Source: Amaurobius ferox
Lineage: Eukaryota; Arthropoda; Arachnida; Araneae; Amaurobiidae
Direction of reading: 5' to 3'
Assembly: GCA_951213105.1 (NCBI GenBank)
Contig: OX578155.1
Span: 32,211,984 to 32,275,983 of the forward strand
Length of the DNA: 64,000 nt
Below are positions 10,219 to 20,927 of the stretch, piece after piece. The stretch's first letter is position 1, and every line of letters starts with the position of its first letter. The position numbers were made by a program, and so were the translations under genes. A model generated the notes under the pieces. It worked only from the letters and a program-made list of their open reading frames with translations. It was not told the origin of the DNA and did no database searches.

Positions 10219-10500
10219 ATGGGGAATACCGGGTCAGAAAAGAAAAAAAAAGAGTTATTGTTGAATGGTAAATGGATGAGATTTCTTACTTTAAGTGTGT
10301 ATAACAAAGGATCAGACCCGTTATGTGGTCATAATCCTTATCTTTGTTCATATGTTAAATTATATAAGTACTGAAATGACTCTTGACTATTTTGCTTATA
10401 AATGTGCACAGGATCAATGATCATGGTGTTGAACAATGATCAGACTCTATACTGCGGCACCCGAGGAAGGGGTGAGTGCAATCAGTTACGATTTTCATGA
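10219..10500 (+). pseudogene. Upstream open segments in the env-like frame (broken)
   Basis: The frame of the env-like gene is open from ATG 10219 to TGA 10372 (51 codons, good AAAATGG context, two cysteines), then from ATG 10402 to TGA 10498. Both share the phase of the 10516-11157 frame and are rich in Cys/Tyr. This suggests one longer ectodomain gene now cut by at least three stops, or exons of a spliced gene: CACAG|GATC at 10407-10414 is a fair acceptor. I do not assign a function to these pieces on their own. Confidence 0.45.
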
Positions 10501-10515
10501 TCACGGGAAGAAGAA

Positions 10516-11157
10516 GTGCTTGGATGCTATCAAATACCTGTCACGAGGGAGCTAGAGGCTACGCCTGTTCAAAGACAACGGTGTTCATCATTACTACGCA
10601 CCAGCCCGGTGGTAGTAGCTCTCAATTTTCAGAACTATCGGATGTATTCTGGAATAGTGACGGTATGTCCCAAATTTTTAGATGAGCCTGTGTCAGTGAT
10701 TGGATGTTACGCCTGTGCCCCCCTGGCTAGACTACAGTTTAAAGCCTACTCTACTTGTCGGCCGGGGCGCGTAACGGTGCACTTCGAAGTGATTAAAGTG
10801 TCAACCCGCGCAATTACGTTAGACACAAAAGCACAAGTAATGACCGTACACTTCCATAGTGAAAAGAGGTGCATTCAAGATAAAATCTGTTTGCAAGCAC
10901 GAACGGTGTCCTCATGCAAAGTTATAAAATTTTGCCTGGATGAAGGAGCAATTGACTTGGCTCCTCAAAACTATTCGGGATCAGGATACCAGAATACAGC
11001 GTTAAGAGAAGTGAAAGGATGGTGGAACTTCCAAGCATTCGCTGGGACTGTCGGATGGACGGTGCTAGCAAAAATCAGTGCTTCATTAATCACCGGACTA
11101 TTCATCCTCATCTTCGTAGTTTCGACTGTGATTTCCGGATGTTGCCGGAGAATGTGA
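10516..11157 (+). CDS. Env-like membrane glycoprotein, C-terminal part
   Basis: 213 codons from the first in-frame ATG after TGA 10498, ending at the stop 11155-11157. It has many spaced cysteines, including a GCYAC motif about residue 60, a Gly/Trp-rich juxtamembrane stretch, and one strong hydrophobic segment about residues 185-207. A very short Cys/Arg tail follows, as in a type I anchored surface protein. The GCYxC motif with following beta-strand-like spacing recalls the C-terminal domain of phlebovirus-like Gc (class II fusion) proteins captured by several Ty3/gypsy and BEL/Pao elements, but this is motif-level only. It lacks a signal peptide, any fusion-loop region and most of an ectodomain, so it is probably truncated or the last exon of a spliced gene. 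Position after pol and before the 3' LTR fits env. Confidence 0.6.
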   Translation: MLGCYQIPVTRELEATPVQRQRCSSLLRTSPVVVALNFQNYRMYSGIVTVCPKFLDEPVSVIGCYACAPLARLQFKAYSTCRPGRVTVHFEVIKVSTRAITLDTKAQVMTVHFHSEKRCIQDKICLQARTVSSCKVIKFCLDEGAIDLAPQNYSGSGYQNTALREVKGWWNFQAFAGTVGWTVLAKISASLITGLFILIFVVSTVISGCCRRM

Positions 11158-11543
11158 TGAAATCACGATGAAAAGACAATATAAACTCTCACCATAATCA
11201 AAACTGTCCAATTCATTGTATATAAAACCTGTATATATATTTATATCACTCTTTTTAGTAGAATCTTGCGCTCCTCACCCCGGGTAAAAGGTGGAGAAAG
11301 GGTGGACACAAAGAAGCAGTCACCCGTCATCGGTTCAGCAGAATACGGACCTCCCTTTGCGGGACCAGGAGGAAAGACGAATAGAAAGAGGTTCTTCCCC
11401 AGACTGGAAATGAAGAGTGACAGATGAAGATTAATTGTATACAGGTAAGGGGGTGGTGGTGAGCGATGGTCGAGAGAGAGAGAACATTTATCAACGAATG
11501 GCTTCGTCGATCGTTATTTTTTTAAAAGGGAACGGTGGACTAT
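11158..11543 (+). other. 3' untranslated region of the LTR element with polypurine tract
   Basis: No coding sequence. AAAAGGGAACGG (11524-11535), ending 8 bp before the 3' LTR, is the best polypurine tract for plus-strand priming, though it has one C and is less clean than usual. A purine-rich block GTCGAGAGAGAGAG lies at 11469-11482. Confidence 0.55.
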
Positions 11544-12592
11544 TGTTACAGCGGTCAAAATTAAAATCTTGAACGCGTAACTAGATATCGCGTACCTAAG
11601 ACTTGTTATTCTAACAGCAGAGGCAGATGGCAAATAGTGGAATGTGTTTTTGCTTAAGGCAGGGCCAGGTGCGATATTTTGATATAAACACCCCTTTCAG
11701 TAAGAAAGCACTTAACGCGGGGCGGCTTCGGGATGGAAGAGTCCCAGTGCTATAAAATATAACGCAAGAAAAGGGAATTGATTCCACTGCCTATAAATAT
11801 GCCTTGCGCAACTTTAATAGAATAGGGCTTAGAAATCTGTCCGCAAAGGGGTCAGTGTGAACGCACAATAAGGGGAATACTTTAATGGTCTGAGGGAGCG
11901 AAATCTCCCACGACCATTTGAGATCGCCAGCAGCTGACGGACCCGCCAGATGGTCAAGGGTTCTAGAGGTCGTGGGAACGGGAAAACGTAAACAACAAGT
12001 CGGGTACTATATATATTGGCCCGAGAGGATATCACACATCAGTATCATTATCAGACTTATCATACGTAGACTAGACTCACATAGTTGTGGTGTGCAGAGT
12101 AGAAAGTTAGATGTGAATCTGTGCAGAGTCCCCGGAGCCCCTGCCGACAAGTGACGCCCCAGGTGCAGCCAAGAGCAGAGACCCCGCCTTAGTGAAGGTA
12201 AGAATTCTCATCCATAATGGGTTTTAAAACGCACTAGTTTGTTAGGAATAATCAGGGGCTAAGATTCGTGACGCGATGTATTTAAACCACGGTTTTTTCT
12301 CTCTCTCTCTCTCTCTCTACTCCGCCATCCTCTTTCCTAGTGTAAGGAAAGGCCCGATCGCTGTCTAAGTAAAAACAATGTATAATATGAACGAAGTGTA
12401 GGAATAAATTGTTATTTTTAATTATATCATCTCTTTTTATTTAACCATTCACGCTTTACGCCATGTCATTGAAAATCAGAAAAGAGCCGCCAATCCGCGA
12501 AACCTTTACTTCGCCGATTGATGTGTCCTCCAAGTGGGTATAGGGACTGTGGCAGTATGTTAGCCTACAGAGTGGAGGGCAGCGGCGTAACA
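11544..12592 (+). repeat. 3' LTR (1049 bp)
   Basis: Same length and, in all segments compared, same sequence as the 5' LTR at an offset of 10162, including (CT)10. AATAAA at 12403-12408 would be the functional polyadenylation signal for the element transcript. Followed by the target duplication ATTT. Confidence 0.95.
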
Positions 12593-12890
12593 ATTTATCC
12601 GCTGTAAAAATAACTTATTTCTCTGTCCATAACTGTTGGCGAGATTTTGGCGACGAATTTGGCGGAATGTGGCCAATTTGGCGACATTTTTAAATGTTGC
12701 CAAATTAACGAAAATCTCGCCAAATGGATAAAAATGACGCTCAATCAGTGAAAATGACGACTAATTGAAGAAAATTCAATATCTTGGAAAGAATATAAGT
12801 ATCTACTATAAGAATAACATTTTTTTTTAACTATTAAAGTAGTAAATTCATTGCATTAGATAAGGAAAGTCATGTGCTGCCCACATCAGA
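12593..12890 (+). mobile_element. Family A element A1, 3' portion
   Basis: Resumes exactly where A1 stopped at 1381 (ATTTATC...). Carries the TTGGCGA/TCGCCAA cluster, AATTCAATATCTTGGAAAG, the inverted arm AGATAAGGAAAGT, and the terminal hairpin ATGTG-CTGCC-CACAT plus CAGA. Confidence 0.8.
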
Positions 12891-13000
12891 TATTTTTGTA
12901 ACAAAGCCGGATATAGTTTCGTCATAGTTCTTTATTACTTGTGGTTGCAATCATGTAAACCAGAAATCAACCACCATTATTCAAAAATGCTATCAGAGTA
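12891..13000 (-). repeat. Family C element C1, second half
   Basis: Continues family C after A1: 'ccggatatagtttcgt' and 'gtggttgcaatcatgtaaaccagaaatc' match 56786-56860. Joining 742 to 12891 gives the C sequence with no target duplication beyond T residues. Confidence 0.55.
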
Positions 13001-13114
13001 ACTTAGATGAAACTGAATACACTTTTTTTGTAAAACCAATAATTATATTATCTCTATAAGAGTTGCTACAAAAGCCCTTAGCCACCCCAATAACTTTGTA
13101 CGGATGTGTTTCAC

Positions 13115-13290
13115 GTTATGTCTACCTTTAGTAAAGTGGCCATGCCCGATCGAATAAAAGTGATTGTAGCGCCTCTAGCGGATAATTTAAAAATGTAGGT
13201 TGACAGACTCGGCAACAAAGCGAGATAGACGAAAAATAATTAATAATAAAGTTGTACAGCATTATCTAAGAAGCAGGAATCACACCAGGC
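13115..13290 (+). repeat. Dispersed repeat M, copy 1
   Basis: About 175 bp whose reverse complement recurs at 15590-15770 (shared ATTGTAGCGCC, CAAAGCGAGATAGAC and AAAGTTGTACAGCATTAT blocks). Class unknown; no coding capacity. Confidence 0.5.
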
Positions 13291-13516
13291 AGGGGAGAGG
13301 CATACATCCGGGGCATTCTCTCAGGCATACATCCGGGGGGAGAGGAGGCGAAGGACCCCTCCCCCCACCCCCGGAGACATTTTATGTCAACCTAGTTTCT
13401 ATTTATATGGTATCATTTAGATATATTTATATAATTGAAATAGAAAACTTGTCCCCGCTGACATTTCATTCGCCCCCCCCCCCCCCCCTGCACAATACAT
13501 CCTTAAAGAAACACAG
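13291..13516. repeat. hAT-MITE-like fragment with C/G homopolymers
   Basis: Contains CAGGCATAC repeats, an internal GTCAACCTAGTTTCTATTTAT block, a run of about 18 C at 13472-13489 and AAAGAAACACAG at the end. These match parts of the elements at 26025-26638 and 38458-39464. Boundaries uncertain. Confidence 0.4.
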
Positions 13517-13555
13517 AATATAGGATTGCACAAAATACGTAAATTGTAAAAAAAA

Positions 13556-14483
13556 TCCGATGTGGGCAACACATTACTTTCCTTATATAATGCAATGAAT
13601 TTACTACTTTTACAGTAAAAAAATATAGGTTTTTCTTATAGTAGATACTTATATTCTTTCTAAAATATTGAATTATCGACAATTAGTCGTCATTTTTATT
13701 GATTTAGTGTCATTTTAATCCATTTGGCGAGATTTTCGTTAATTTGACAACATTTGAAATAGTCGCTAAGTTGGCGACATTCCGCCAAATTCGTCGCAAA
13801 ATATCGCCAAACTTTACTCACGGAGAAATAAGTTATTCTTATAGCAGATAAATGACTATTAGCGTTCAAATACAAAAGTATTACTCGAAGTATATTTTCT
13901 CATGAATGGAACGAGCTAGATCCACGAGAATGATGTCACCCAATTTATCGCATGGTATTACATATTTAAAGTGAACATGTTTCTCAATAGGAAATATATT
14001 TTTTTTATTTTATATGACTTTTTGATAATTTTTTTAAAAAATGTGCACTATCTCGAGAACGGTTCATGTTAGCGTTCTAAAATTTATATTAATCGTTTTC
14101 TAATGAAAAATTACATAAAAAATGTCTATTTCCGTAACTTTATTAGCGGTTTTGATTTTTTAACGATTTTTTCGAAATTTGACCCGAAAATTTAGGGGGG
14201 GGGGGTTCTAAACATTCGATTACGTTTAAAAACAATAGGCTTCCAGTGTTTACGGATTGTGATTTTTGTACCAAATTTCGTTCGAATCGGTCCATTCGTT
14301 CGTCAGTTATCGTCTCCACAGTCTCACTGACACACACACACACACACACACACAGACATCACTTCAAAAATGTTTTATTCGTGATCAGGGATGCTTGAAA
14401 CGTGCCGTCCCGTCGAAAACTCGAATTCGAATTTTCGACCCCGTCACAATACTTTCCTTATACATTATGTATATAAGGAAAGT
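13556..14483 (-). mobile_element. Family A element A2, near full length
   Basis: On the minus strand it runs from the palindrome (14483) through the TG core (14328-14354 on this strand as CA) to the terminal hairpin (13556-13575). No target duplication visible; flanks are A/T runs. Confidence 0.8.
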
Positions 14484-14540
14484 AATAAAGAAACATTAAT
14501 TAGCTGTTAAAAATTCGTATCATCAGGGCCTGTAACACTG

Positions 14541-14666
14541 TGACATCTGCAAAGTATTGTGAAAATATTCGTTAATATTCTTCCTCGAATTCAAATGTAC
14601 ATCGTTGCACACGGAGGACAATTTGAACAGATTGTGCATTATATTTTTGTGCATGGCAGTGTTGTT
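14541..14666 (+). pseudogene. Possible C-terminal fragment of an IS630/mariner-like transposase
   Basis: The frame through 14559-14666 ends with a pattern like PRxQxxIxxHGGxFEQ, resembling the last residues of the transposase family whose remains lie at 57974-58186 (CETCIQVDGRSFE). Short and without catalytic residues; a weak call. 14484-14540 shows nothing. Confidence 0.3.
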
Positions 14667-15579
14667 ACTTTCCTTATATACATAATGTATAAGGAAAGTA
14701 TTGTGACGGGGTCGAAAATTCGACGAGTTTTCGACGGGAGAGCACGTTACAAGCATCCCTGATCACGAATTAAACACTTTTGAGGTGATGTCTGTGTGTG
14801 TGTGCGCGCGCGTGTGTGTGTGTGTGTGTCTGTGGAGACGATATCTTACGAACAAATTGAGCGATTCGAATGAAATTTGGTACAAAAATCACAATCCGTG
14901 AATACCTATGGAAGCCTATTGTTTTTAAAAGTTATCGAATGTTCAAAACATCCCTAAATTTTCGAGTGAAACTTTGAAAAATTCATCAAAAAATCAAAAC
15001 CTTTAATAAAGTTACGCAAATAGCCATTTCTTATGTAATTTTGTCTTAGAAAACGATTGATATAAACTTTAGAACGCTAACGTTCTCAAGATATTGCACA
15101 TTTTAAAAATAAATTTATCGAAAACTCCCATAAATTAAAAAAAATATATTAACTGTTGAGAAACTTTCATATGTAATACCATGCGATGCATTGGGTGACA
15201 TTATTCTCGTGGATCTAGCTCATTCCATTCATGAAAAAAGATACTTTGAGTAATACTTTTGTATTTGAATGACAATAGTCATTTATCTACAGTAAGAATA
15301 ACTTATTTCTTCATCCATAAAGCTTGGCGAGATTTTGGCGACGAATTTAGCGGAATGTCGCCAACTTGGCGGTATTTTTAAATGTTGCCAAATTAACAAA
15401 ATCTCGTCAATTGAATAAAAATGACGCTAAATCAATGAAAATGACGACTAATTAAAGAAAATTCAATATCTTGGAAAGAATATAAGTACATATCTACTAT
15501 AGGAACAACATTTTTTTAACTTTAAAAGTAGTAAATTCATTGCTTTATATAAGGAAAGCCATGTGTTGCCCACATCAGA
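14667..15579 (+). mobile_element. Family A element A3, full length
   Basis: Palindrome, TG/CG core (14788-14828), TTGGCGA cluster, inverted arm TATATAAGGAAAG and hairpin end ATGTG-TTGCC-CACAT plus CAGA are all present. Confidence 0.85.
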
Positions 15580-15589
15580 TTTCTTTTAT

Positions 15590-15770
15590 TAGTGACTCCT
15601 ACTCACTGCATAATGCTCTACAACTTTGTAATTGACTGTTTTTTGTCTATCTCACTTTGTTTCCAAGGTTGTTATCTCAACTTTTTAAATTGCTAGCTAA
15701 GGGCGCTGCAATCGCTTTCAGCCGATTAGGCATAGTAACTTTACTATAGATAGAAATAAAAGTAATATAA
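15590..15770 (-). repeat. Dispersed repeat M, copy 2
   Basis: Inverted copy of the 13115-13290 repeat. Lies just downstream of A3's hairpin end. Confidence 0.5.
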
Positions 15771-15810
15771 GTAAGAAAGTCTTTAAGAATCCCAATAGCT
15801 TTTATTTTCA

Positions 15811-16103
15811 TACTATATAATATAGAGAAAGTACTGTTTTCACGAAAATTTTCAAATTCGGAATTTTGATGACAATGTATGTTTCAGGATCTTCTGAACA
15901 TTTTTTTTGGCTATTTTCAGAGTGCTGTCTGCCTGTCTGTGTGTCGTCGATTTTCTGCTTACACGTTATTAATTCCGCAAATATTAATGGATTCTCACGA
16001 AACTTTATATCCTGCTTTCTTGTAAAAAAAATCTAGAACTAGAGAGAATTTTTTCAAATTCGAGCAAAAATTTCGAAATGCATTCGAAATTTAATAATTT
16101 TAA
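15811..16103 (+). mobile_element. Family C element C2, 5' half
   Basis: Starts with a palindromic end (TATATAATATAGAGAAAGTA) equivalent to the A/B 5' ends, then a short TCTG core (CTGTCTGCCTGTCTGTGTG, 15929-15947), then C-specific sequence also present at 12891-12960 and 56760-56930. Interrupted at 16104 by A4; continues at 17594. Confidence 0.55.
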
Positions 16104-16784
16104 TCTTTCCTTATATACAATAATGTATAAGGAAAATATTATAACGGGGATCGAAAATTCGAATTAGACTTTTCGGCGGGAGAGTACGTTTCAAGCATCC
16201 CTGATGACGATTCGAACATTTTTGAGGTGATGAGTGTGTGTGTGTGTTGTTGTTGTTGTTGTTGAAACCCAGACCGTCCGACCTACCAGAAAGGTGTAAG
16301 GTAACTGTTTGGACGGTCGGGAAGTGCCACCCAATTTAGACAGGAACCCAGTGGGGGAGGCATCCACAGGGACCGTACCCTCCTTCCCCTACCACCAACC
16401 TCTCGGAAGGACTTACGGACCCACATGTTTAACGTGATCGTACTTCACATGAACACGGCGGCAGTTGTGGCAGCGTGCAAATCCAGCGCGCAATCCACCG
16501 GACTACCGCGCCCGAAATATGCCAACAGCACGCGGTGTTCCCCGGTGGTCACCCACCCAAGTACTAACCGCGCCCGATGCTGCTTGACTTCGGTGATCTA
16601 ACGGCGGCAGTTTTGGCAGTGGCTGGAATCGAACCCGGGCCTACCGAGTGCAACTCCAGCGCACTAACCACAGGGCTACCGCGCCCCGTGTATGTGTGTG
16701 TGTGTGTGTGTGTGAAAGTCCGTGTATGTGTGTGTGTGAAATTGTATGCGTGTGTGTGTGTGTGTGTGTTTGTGTGTGCGTGTG

Positions 16785-16828
<44 letters not shown>

Positions 16829-17593
16829 AGTGAGTCGGTGGAGACGATAACTGACGAACGAATGGGCCGGTTCGAACGAAATTTGGTACAAAAATCACAA
16901 TCCATGAATACTGGAAACTTATTGTTTTTATGCGCAATCGAATATTTAGAACCCCCCTAAATTTTCGAGGGAAATTTTGAAAAAATCATTGAAAAATAAA
17001 AACCTTTAATACAGTTACGCAAATAGACATTTCTTATGTTATTTTTCATAAGAAAACGTTTGACATAAATTTTAGAACGCTAGCATAAACCGTTCTCGAG
17101 ATATTACACATTTAAAAAAAATATCAAAAAATCTTGTAAAATAAAAAAAAAGTACTACCTATTGAGAAACATGTTCACTTTTCACATGTAATATCATGCG
17201 ATACATTTGGTAATATCATTGTCGTGGATCTAGCTCGTTCCATTCATGAAAAAATATACGTTGAGTAATACTTTTGTATTTGAACGCAAATAGTCATTTA
17301 TCTACTGTAAGAATAACTTATTTCTCCGTCCATACCGCTTGGCAAGATTTTGGCGACGAATTTGGAGGAATGTCGCCAACTTGGCGACTTGTTTAAATGC
17401 TGCTAAATTATCGAAAAACTCGCCAAATGGATAAAAATGAGGCTAAATCAATGAAAATGACGACTCATTGACGAAAATTCAATATCTTGGAAAGAATATA
17501 AGTATCTACTATAAGCATAACCAATTGATTTTACTGTTAAAATAGTAAATTCATTGCATTATATAAGGAAAGTCAGGTGTTGCCCATATCAGA
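16104..17593 (+). mobile_element. Family A element A4 containing a SINE
   Basis: Slightly damaged palindrome at 16104, TG core split by a SINE (16247-16687), full A body, and a hairpin end with one change (CATATCAGA). Removing A4 rejoins family C across a T-run (16103/17594). Confidence 0.8.
16247..16687 (-). mobile_element. SINE F1: chimeric tRNA / 5S / body SINE
   Basis: Read on the minus strand: a tRNA-like head with B box GGTTCGATTCC (about 16627-16637), then a 5'-truncated 5S-like segment (GTTAGTACTTGGGTGGGTGA, about 16546-16566), then a second tRNA-like stretch lacking its B box. The common body and a (AAC)n tail (16247-16265) follow. Inserted within the TG run of A4, so target duplications cannot be recognised. 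Confidence 0.75.
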
Positions 17594-17868
17594 TTTTTTA
17601 ACATGGCAGCATAAGAGAAATTTTGAAATAATCATGCATAAAAGGGTTTATTTATGGCGCAATAACACGAGACTTAATTTTTCTTTATTCGTGACGTCAT
17701 TAGCGGCTGCTGGGGGGGGGGGGGGTAGTTATCCCTCCGGTGGTATATTGTCAAGTATAATCGATCGAAATATTTTTTCAAACACTTTAAAGTGAAGGGT
17801 AACACGCTATATTTATAATCATTTGGACAGAAAAATTTTCTTGTAAAATTTGAAGAAAAAAAAAAGAA
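17594..17868 (+). mobile_element. Family C element C2, 3' half
   Basis: ACATGGCAGCATAAGAG, ATTCGTGACGTCATTAGC, a run of 13 G (17712 on) and CACTTTAAAGTGAAGGGT match the inverted copy at 347-742. No clear terminal hairpin of the A/B type. Confidence 0.55.
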
Positions 17869-17870
17869 AT

Positions 17871-18780
17871 AAATATTTATTTTATTTTATTTTATTTTAT
17901 TTTATTCAATTTACGTGGAAACTACAGATGAAATCCAGTTACAGTAGCCACAAAAGAAATTAAAAAGTACAGAATATAGGATACAAGAATGCTTTTTTAA
18001 AAGAGGCAGGAGTTAAGTTAAATATATCAATAGCAGCACAATAAGTATTATATATATCAACAAATTTATAGATAGAATAGCATTTAATATAGTTGTGTTT
18101 AACAGTAGTATTGTGAAAGAGTTTTTTTCCTGTTATTATTGACAAGTATGTGAAATTCCAGGCAAGAAAGTAAAATAGGGCAATCAATAATATTATTTAA
18201 AACCTTATAATAAAACAAGAGGCAGGACCAGCTTTTTCTTTTTTTAAGAGACGTTAAACTATATTTCTGTCTGAGTTCCCTTGTATGCATATCATAAGGA
18301 TAATAGCCCGTCAATCTGTAATCAATAGTACGTAATAGTTTATTTTGCACGATTTCTATCCGTTGAGAATGCAGATTGCAAACAGGGTCCCAAACCATTG
18401 CACAATATTCCAAAATTGGTTTAACAAGGGTATTATAAATAGAAATTATCGTATCAGAACTGGTAAAAACACGAGATCGTCTTAAGGTGAAGTCTTTGGT
18501 AGGCTCTTTTAATAATATTATCGATATGTCTCTGAAAGTTAAAAGTATCATCGAAAGTGGCACCTAAATCAATAATATGAGTACATCGAGATAGAGATGA
18601 ATTATTTAAAATATAATTGTAATTAAGAATATTATGGATCCTAGCAATGCTCATAACATAGAATTTAGAAATATTTAAATGGAGTTTATTTAGCTTATTA
18701 AATAAAAGCTACTAAAGATGGATTTTGTCTTGAGAAAGTCGAACTGAATCACACTCTATTTATATTTTTTTCTGATTTGA
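17871..18780 (-). mobile_element. 5'-truncated non-LTR retrotransposon (LINE)
   Basis: The minus-strand 3' tail is a (TAAAA)n repeat (17875-17907 as TTTTA). The reverse-transcriptase C-terminal region lies upstream at 18098-18660. Typical 5'-truncated LINE insertion, decayed by frameshifts. Confidence 0.7.
18099..18654 (-). pseudogene. LINE reverse transcriptase, C-terminal fragment
   Basis: Two overlapping minus-strand frames. 18454-18654 reads like the region with DLGATFDDTFNFQRHIDNI, which follows the RT core in Jockey/CR1-type proteins. 18099-18563 continues with YNTLVKPILEYCAMVWDP and RIEIVQNKLLRTI, the classic post-RT motif (LVxPxLEYxxxVWxP...IExVQ). A frameshift near 18460-18560 separates them and the RT active site is missing. 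A relic. Confidence 0.75.
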
Positions 18781-19208
18781 ACACAAAGTACAATGAATGC
18801 AAATTAAAGTGTTCGTCAGGACAGCCACGGCTAAACTATATCTGTTGGATGCCCGCTTAATATGAGGCTCTAATATTAAACTTCGAGAAAATTTTCTTTA
18901 TCTCAATATCTGCTCGATTCAGTATGCTTATAAAATCTCTTCAATATCTGCTTTATTTTCTTCGTTATACTACGATGTGTTGAAGTAAGACACACGCTTT
19001 CATTCTCGCTACCATAAACTTTCGGGTTGGTCGTGTGGTATGAGCTTTCTACATTCTTTCATTCTCGATGTTCGAAAACGGATGTATTTACAGAAATATA
19101 TCTTTCGGAAATAATAATAAAATAATATTTATAAGAACTTTTTCAGTTCCATTGACAAATCTGAAGATTTTGTCTTGAAAACTGTACCTGGAGTAACAAA
19201 TTTTTAAT
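18781..19208. other. No gene; short dispersed repeat G at 18770-18880
   Basis: Sequence around CACAAAGTACAATGAATGCA and GCCGCCTGCTT-like/AATATGAGG recurs in diverged form at 22678-22870. The rest is unassigned AT-rich DNA. Confidence 0.35.
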
Positions 19209-20612
19209 TTCTCTGCAATACATGGTAATGTATAGGGAAAGCATTGGAATCATGTCGAAAATCGCAACTCGAGTTTCGACGGATCTACACGTTTCGAGAC
19301 CTCTAGAATACGAAAAAACTATTTTTAACGTGACGTCTGTGTGTCTGTCTGTTTGTGTGTCTTTATGTCTGTGCAGATTTTGTTTCCACTCTAACTAAAA
19401 GCAATTGACCAAATTTCATAAAATTTGGTAGGCAAGTCACTTGTAGGCGAATCTGGTGCTGATTAGTTTTGGGTACGATTCGGGATAAAAGAACCCGCCT
19501 TTTTTTGCGAAATGGATGTATCCACTCCAGCTGAAAAACTGATGGACCGAATTCCACAAAATTTGGTTGATAAGTCGCTTGTGGGACACCCTGGTGCTGT
19601 TCAGATTTTGGTATTATTCGAAAGAAAATAATCTGCCTTTTTTCGCAAAAAGGCCCGCAAAAATCACCAAAATATAACATAAAAAACTACGTATGTTTAA
19701 AAATATCCATAAAATGCTTGTTTAATGCGTAATATTTAACGAAGAAAAGAATAAGACCAACCCCATTACACTAGGACAAGCCATTCTCGAGATATTTTAG
19801 TTTTTTCGTATTTTCTCTACGCCACCCTTAAAAAAAATCTGATGTGGGCAACACATGTCTTTCCTTATATAATGTAATGAATTTACAACTTTTACAGTAA
19901 AAAAATAGGTTTTTCTTATAGTAGATACTAATATTTTTTCCAAGATATTGAATTTTCGACAATTAGTCGTCATTTTCATTGATTTAGCATCATTTTTATT
20001 CATTTGGCGAGATTTTCATTAATTTGGCAACATTTCAAAAGAGTCGCCAAGTTGGCGACATTCCGCCAAATTCGTCGCCAAAATCTCGCCAAGCGTTATG
20101 CACTAAGAAAAAAGTTATTCTTGCAGCAGATAAATGACTATTGACGTTTAAATACAAAAGTATTATTCAAAGTATATTTTTTCATGAATGGAACAAGCTA
20201 GATCCACGAGAATGATGTCACTCAATTTATCGCATGGTATTACATATGAAAAGTGAACATGTTTCTCAATAGGAATTTTTTTTTTTATGTGACTTTTTCA
20301 TAATTTTTTTGAAAAATGTACAATATCTCGAGAACGGTTCATATTAGCGTTCTAAAATTTATGCCAATCGTTTTCTAATGAAAAATTACATAAGAAATGT
20401 CTATTTGCGTAACTTTATTAGCGGTTTTGATTTTTTGACGATTTTTTCAAAATTTCATTCGAAAATTTAGGGGGGTTCTGAACATTCGATTACGTATAAA
20501 AACATTAGGCTTCCAGTGTTTACGGATTGTGATTTTTGTACCAAATTTGGTTCGAATCGGTCCATTCGTTCGTCAGTTATCGTCTCCAGAGACTCACTGA
20601 CACACACACATA

Positions 20613-20663
<51 letters not shown>

Positions 20664-20917
20664 ACACACAGACATCACTTCAAAAATGTTTGATTCGTGA
20701 TCAGGGATGCTTGAAACGTGCTCTCCCGTCGAAAACTCGAATTCGAATTTTCGACCCCGTCACAATACTTTCCTTATACATTATGTATATAAGGAAAGTA
20801 ATAAGTCCAGTTATCAAATGAGAACAAAAATTGAATTAAAAGTGAACTAAATGTAATTAAAATAAAGAGAACGTGAATATAAGTCTGCAGGGAAAGTTAT
20901 GGGCTGCCCACATCAGA
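19209..20917 (+). mobile_element. Family B element B2, split by A5
   Basis: B palindrome at 19209, TGTCTG core, two internal GAATTTCxxAAAATTTGGT modules, then the interrupting A5 (19838-20799). Continues ATAAGTCCAGTTA... to the inverted arm TCTGCAGGGAAAGT and a hairpin end at 20917 with an imperfect stem. Confidence 0.75.
19838..20799 (-). mobile_element. Family A element A5, nested in B2
   Basis: Full-length A copy on the minus strand. Flanks join as the B sequence GCCACC-TT-AAAA-TAAGTCC, with only A/T residues at the joint. Very similar to A6 (20928) and A14 (46255). Confidence 0.85.
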
Positions 20918-20927
20918 ATTTAAAAAA

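Larger units (their letters stand above)
1382..12592 (+). mobile_element. Complete Ty3/gypsy-type LTR retrotransposon, 11.2 kb, recently inserted
   Basis: Two 1049-bp LTRs start TGTTAC and end GTAACA and are identical in every stretch compared. They are flanked by the 4-bp duplication ATTT (1378-1381 and 12593-12596). Removing the element restores the continuous family A sequence AATAGTCATTTATC. Order: LTR, primer-binding site, gag, pol (protease, RT, RNase H, integrase), a 2-kb non-coding stretch, a broken env-like frame, a purine tract, LTR. RT placed before integrase, a GPY/F module and a CCHC Gag support Ty3/gypsy. Identical LTRs imply a very young insertion. The length is large for the group, mostly because of long LTRs and the non-coding block after pol. 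Confidence 0.95.

Noticed and set aside
10476..10685. Alternative 69-codon frame overlapping the env-like gene
   Set aside because: Different phase from the Cys-rich, membrane-anchored frame and without any motif.
13200..13523. 107-codon frame rich in Pro/Gly/Arg
   Set aside because: Crosses the junction of repeat M and a C-rich MITE fragment; composition explained by poly-C and poly-G runs.
20516..20821. Recurring 60-130-codon frames reading Thr-His or Cys-Val repeats across many loci (for example 16564-16960, 20516-20821, 46934-47248, 49078-49269)
   Set aside because: They are translations of the TG/CA microsatellite cores and flanks of family A in either strand, with no start context and no domain.
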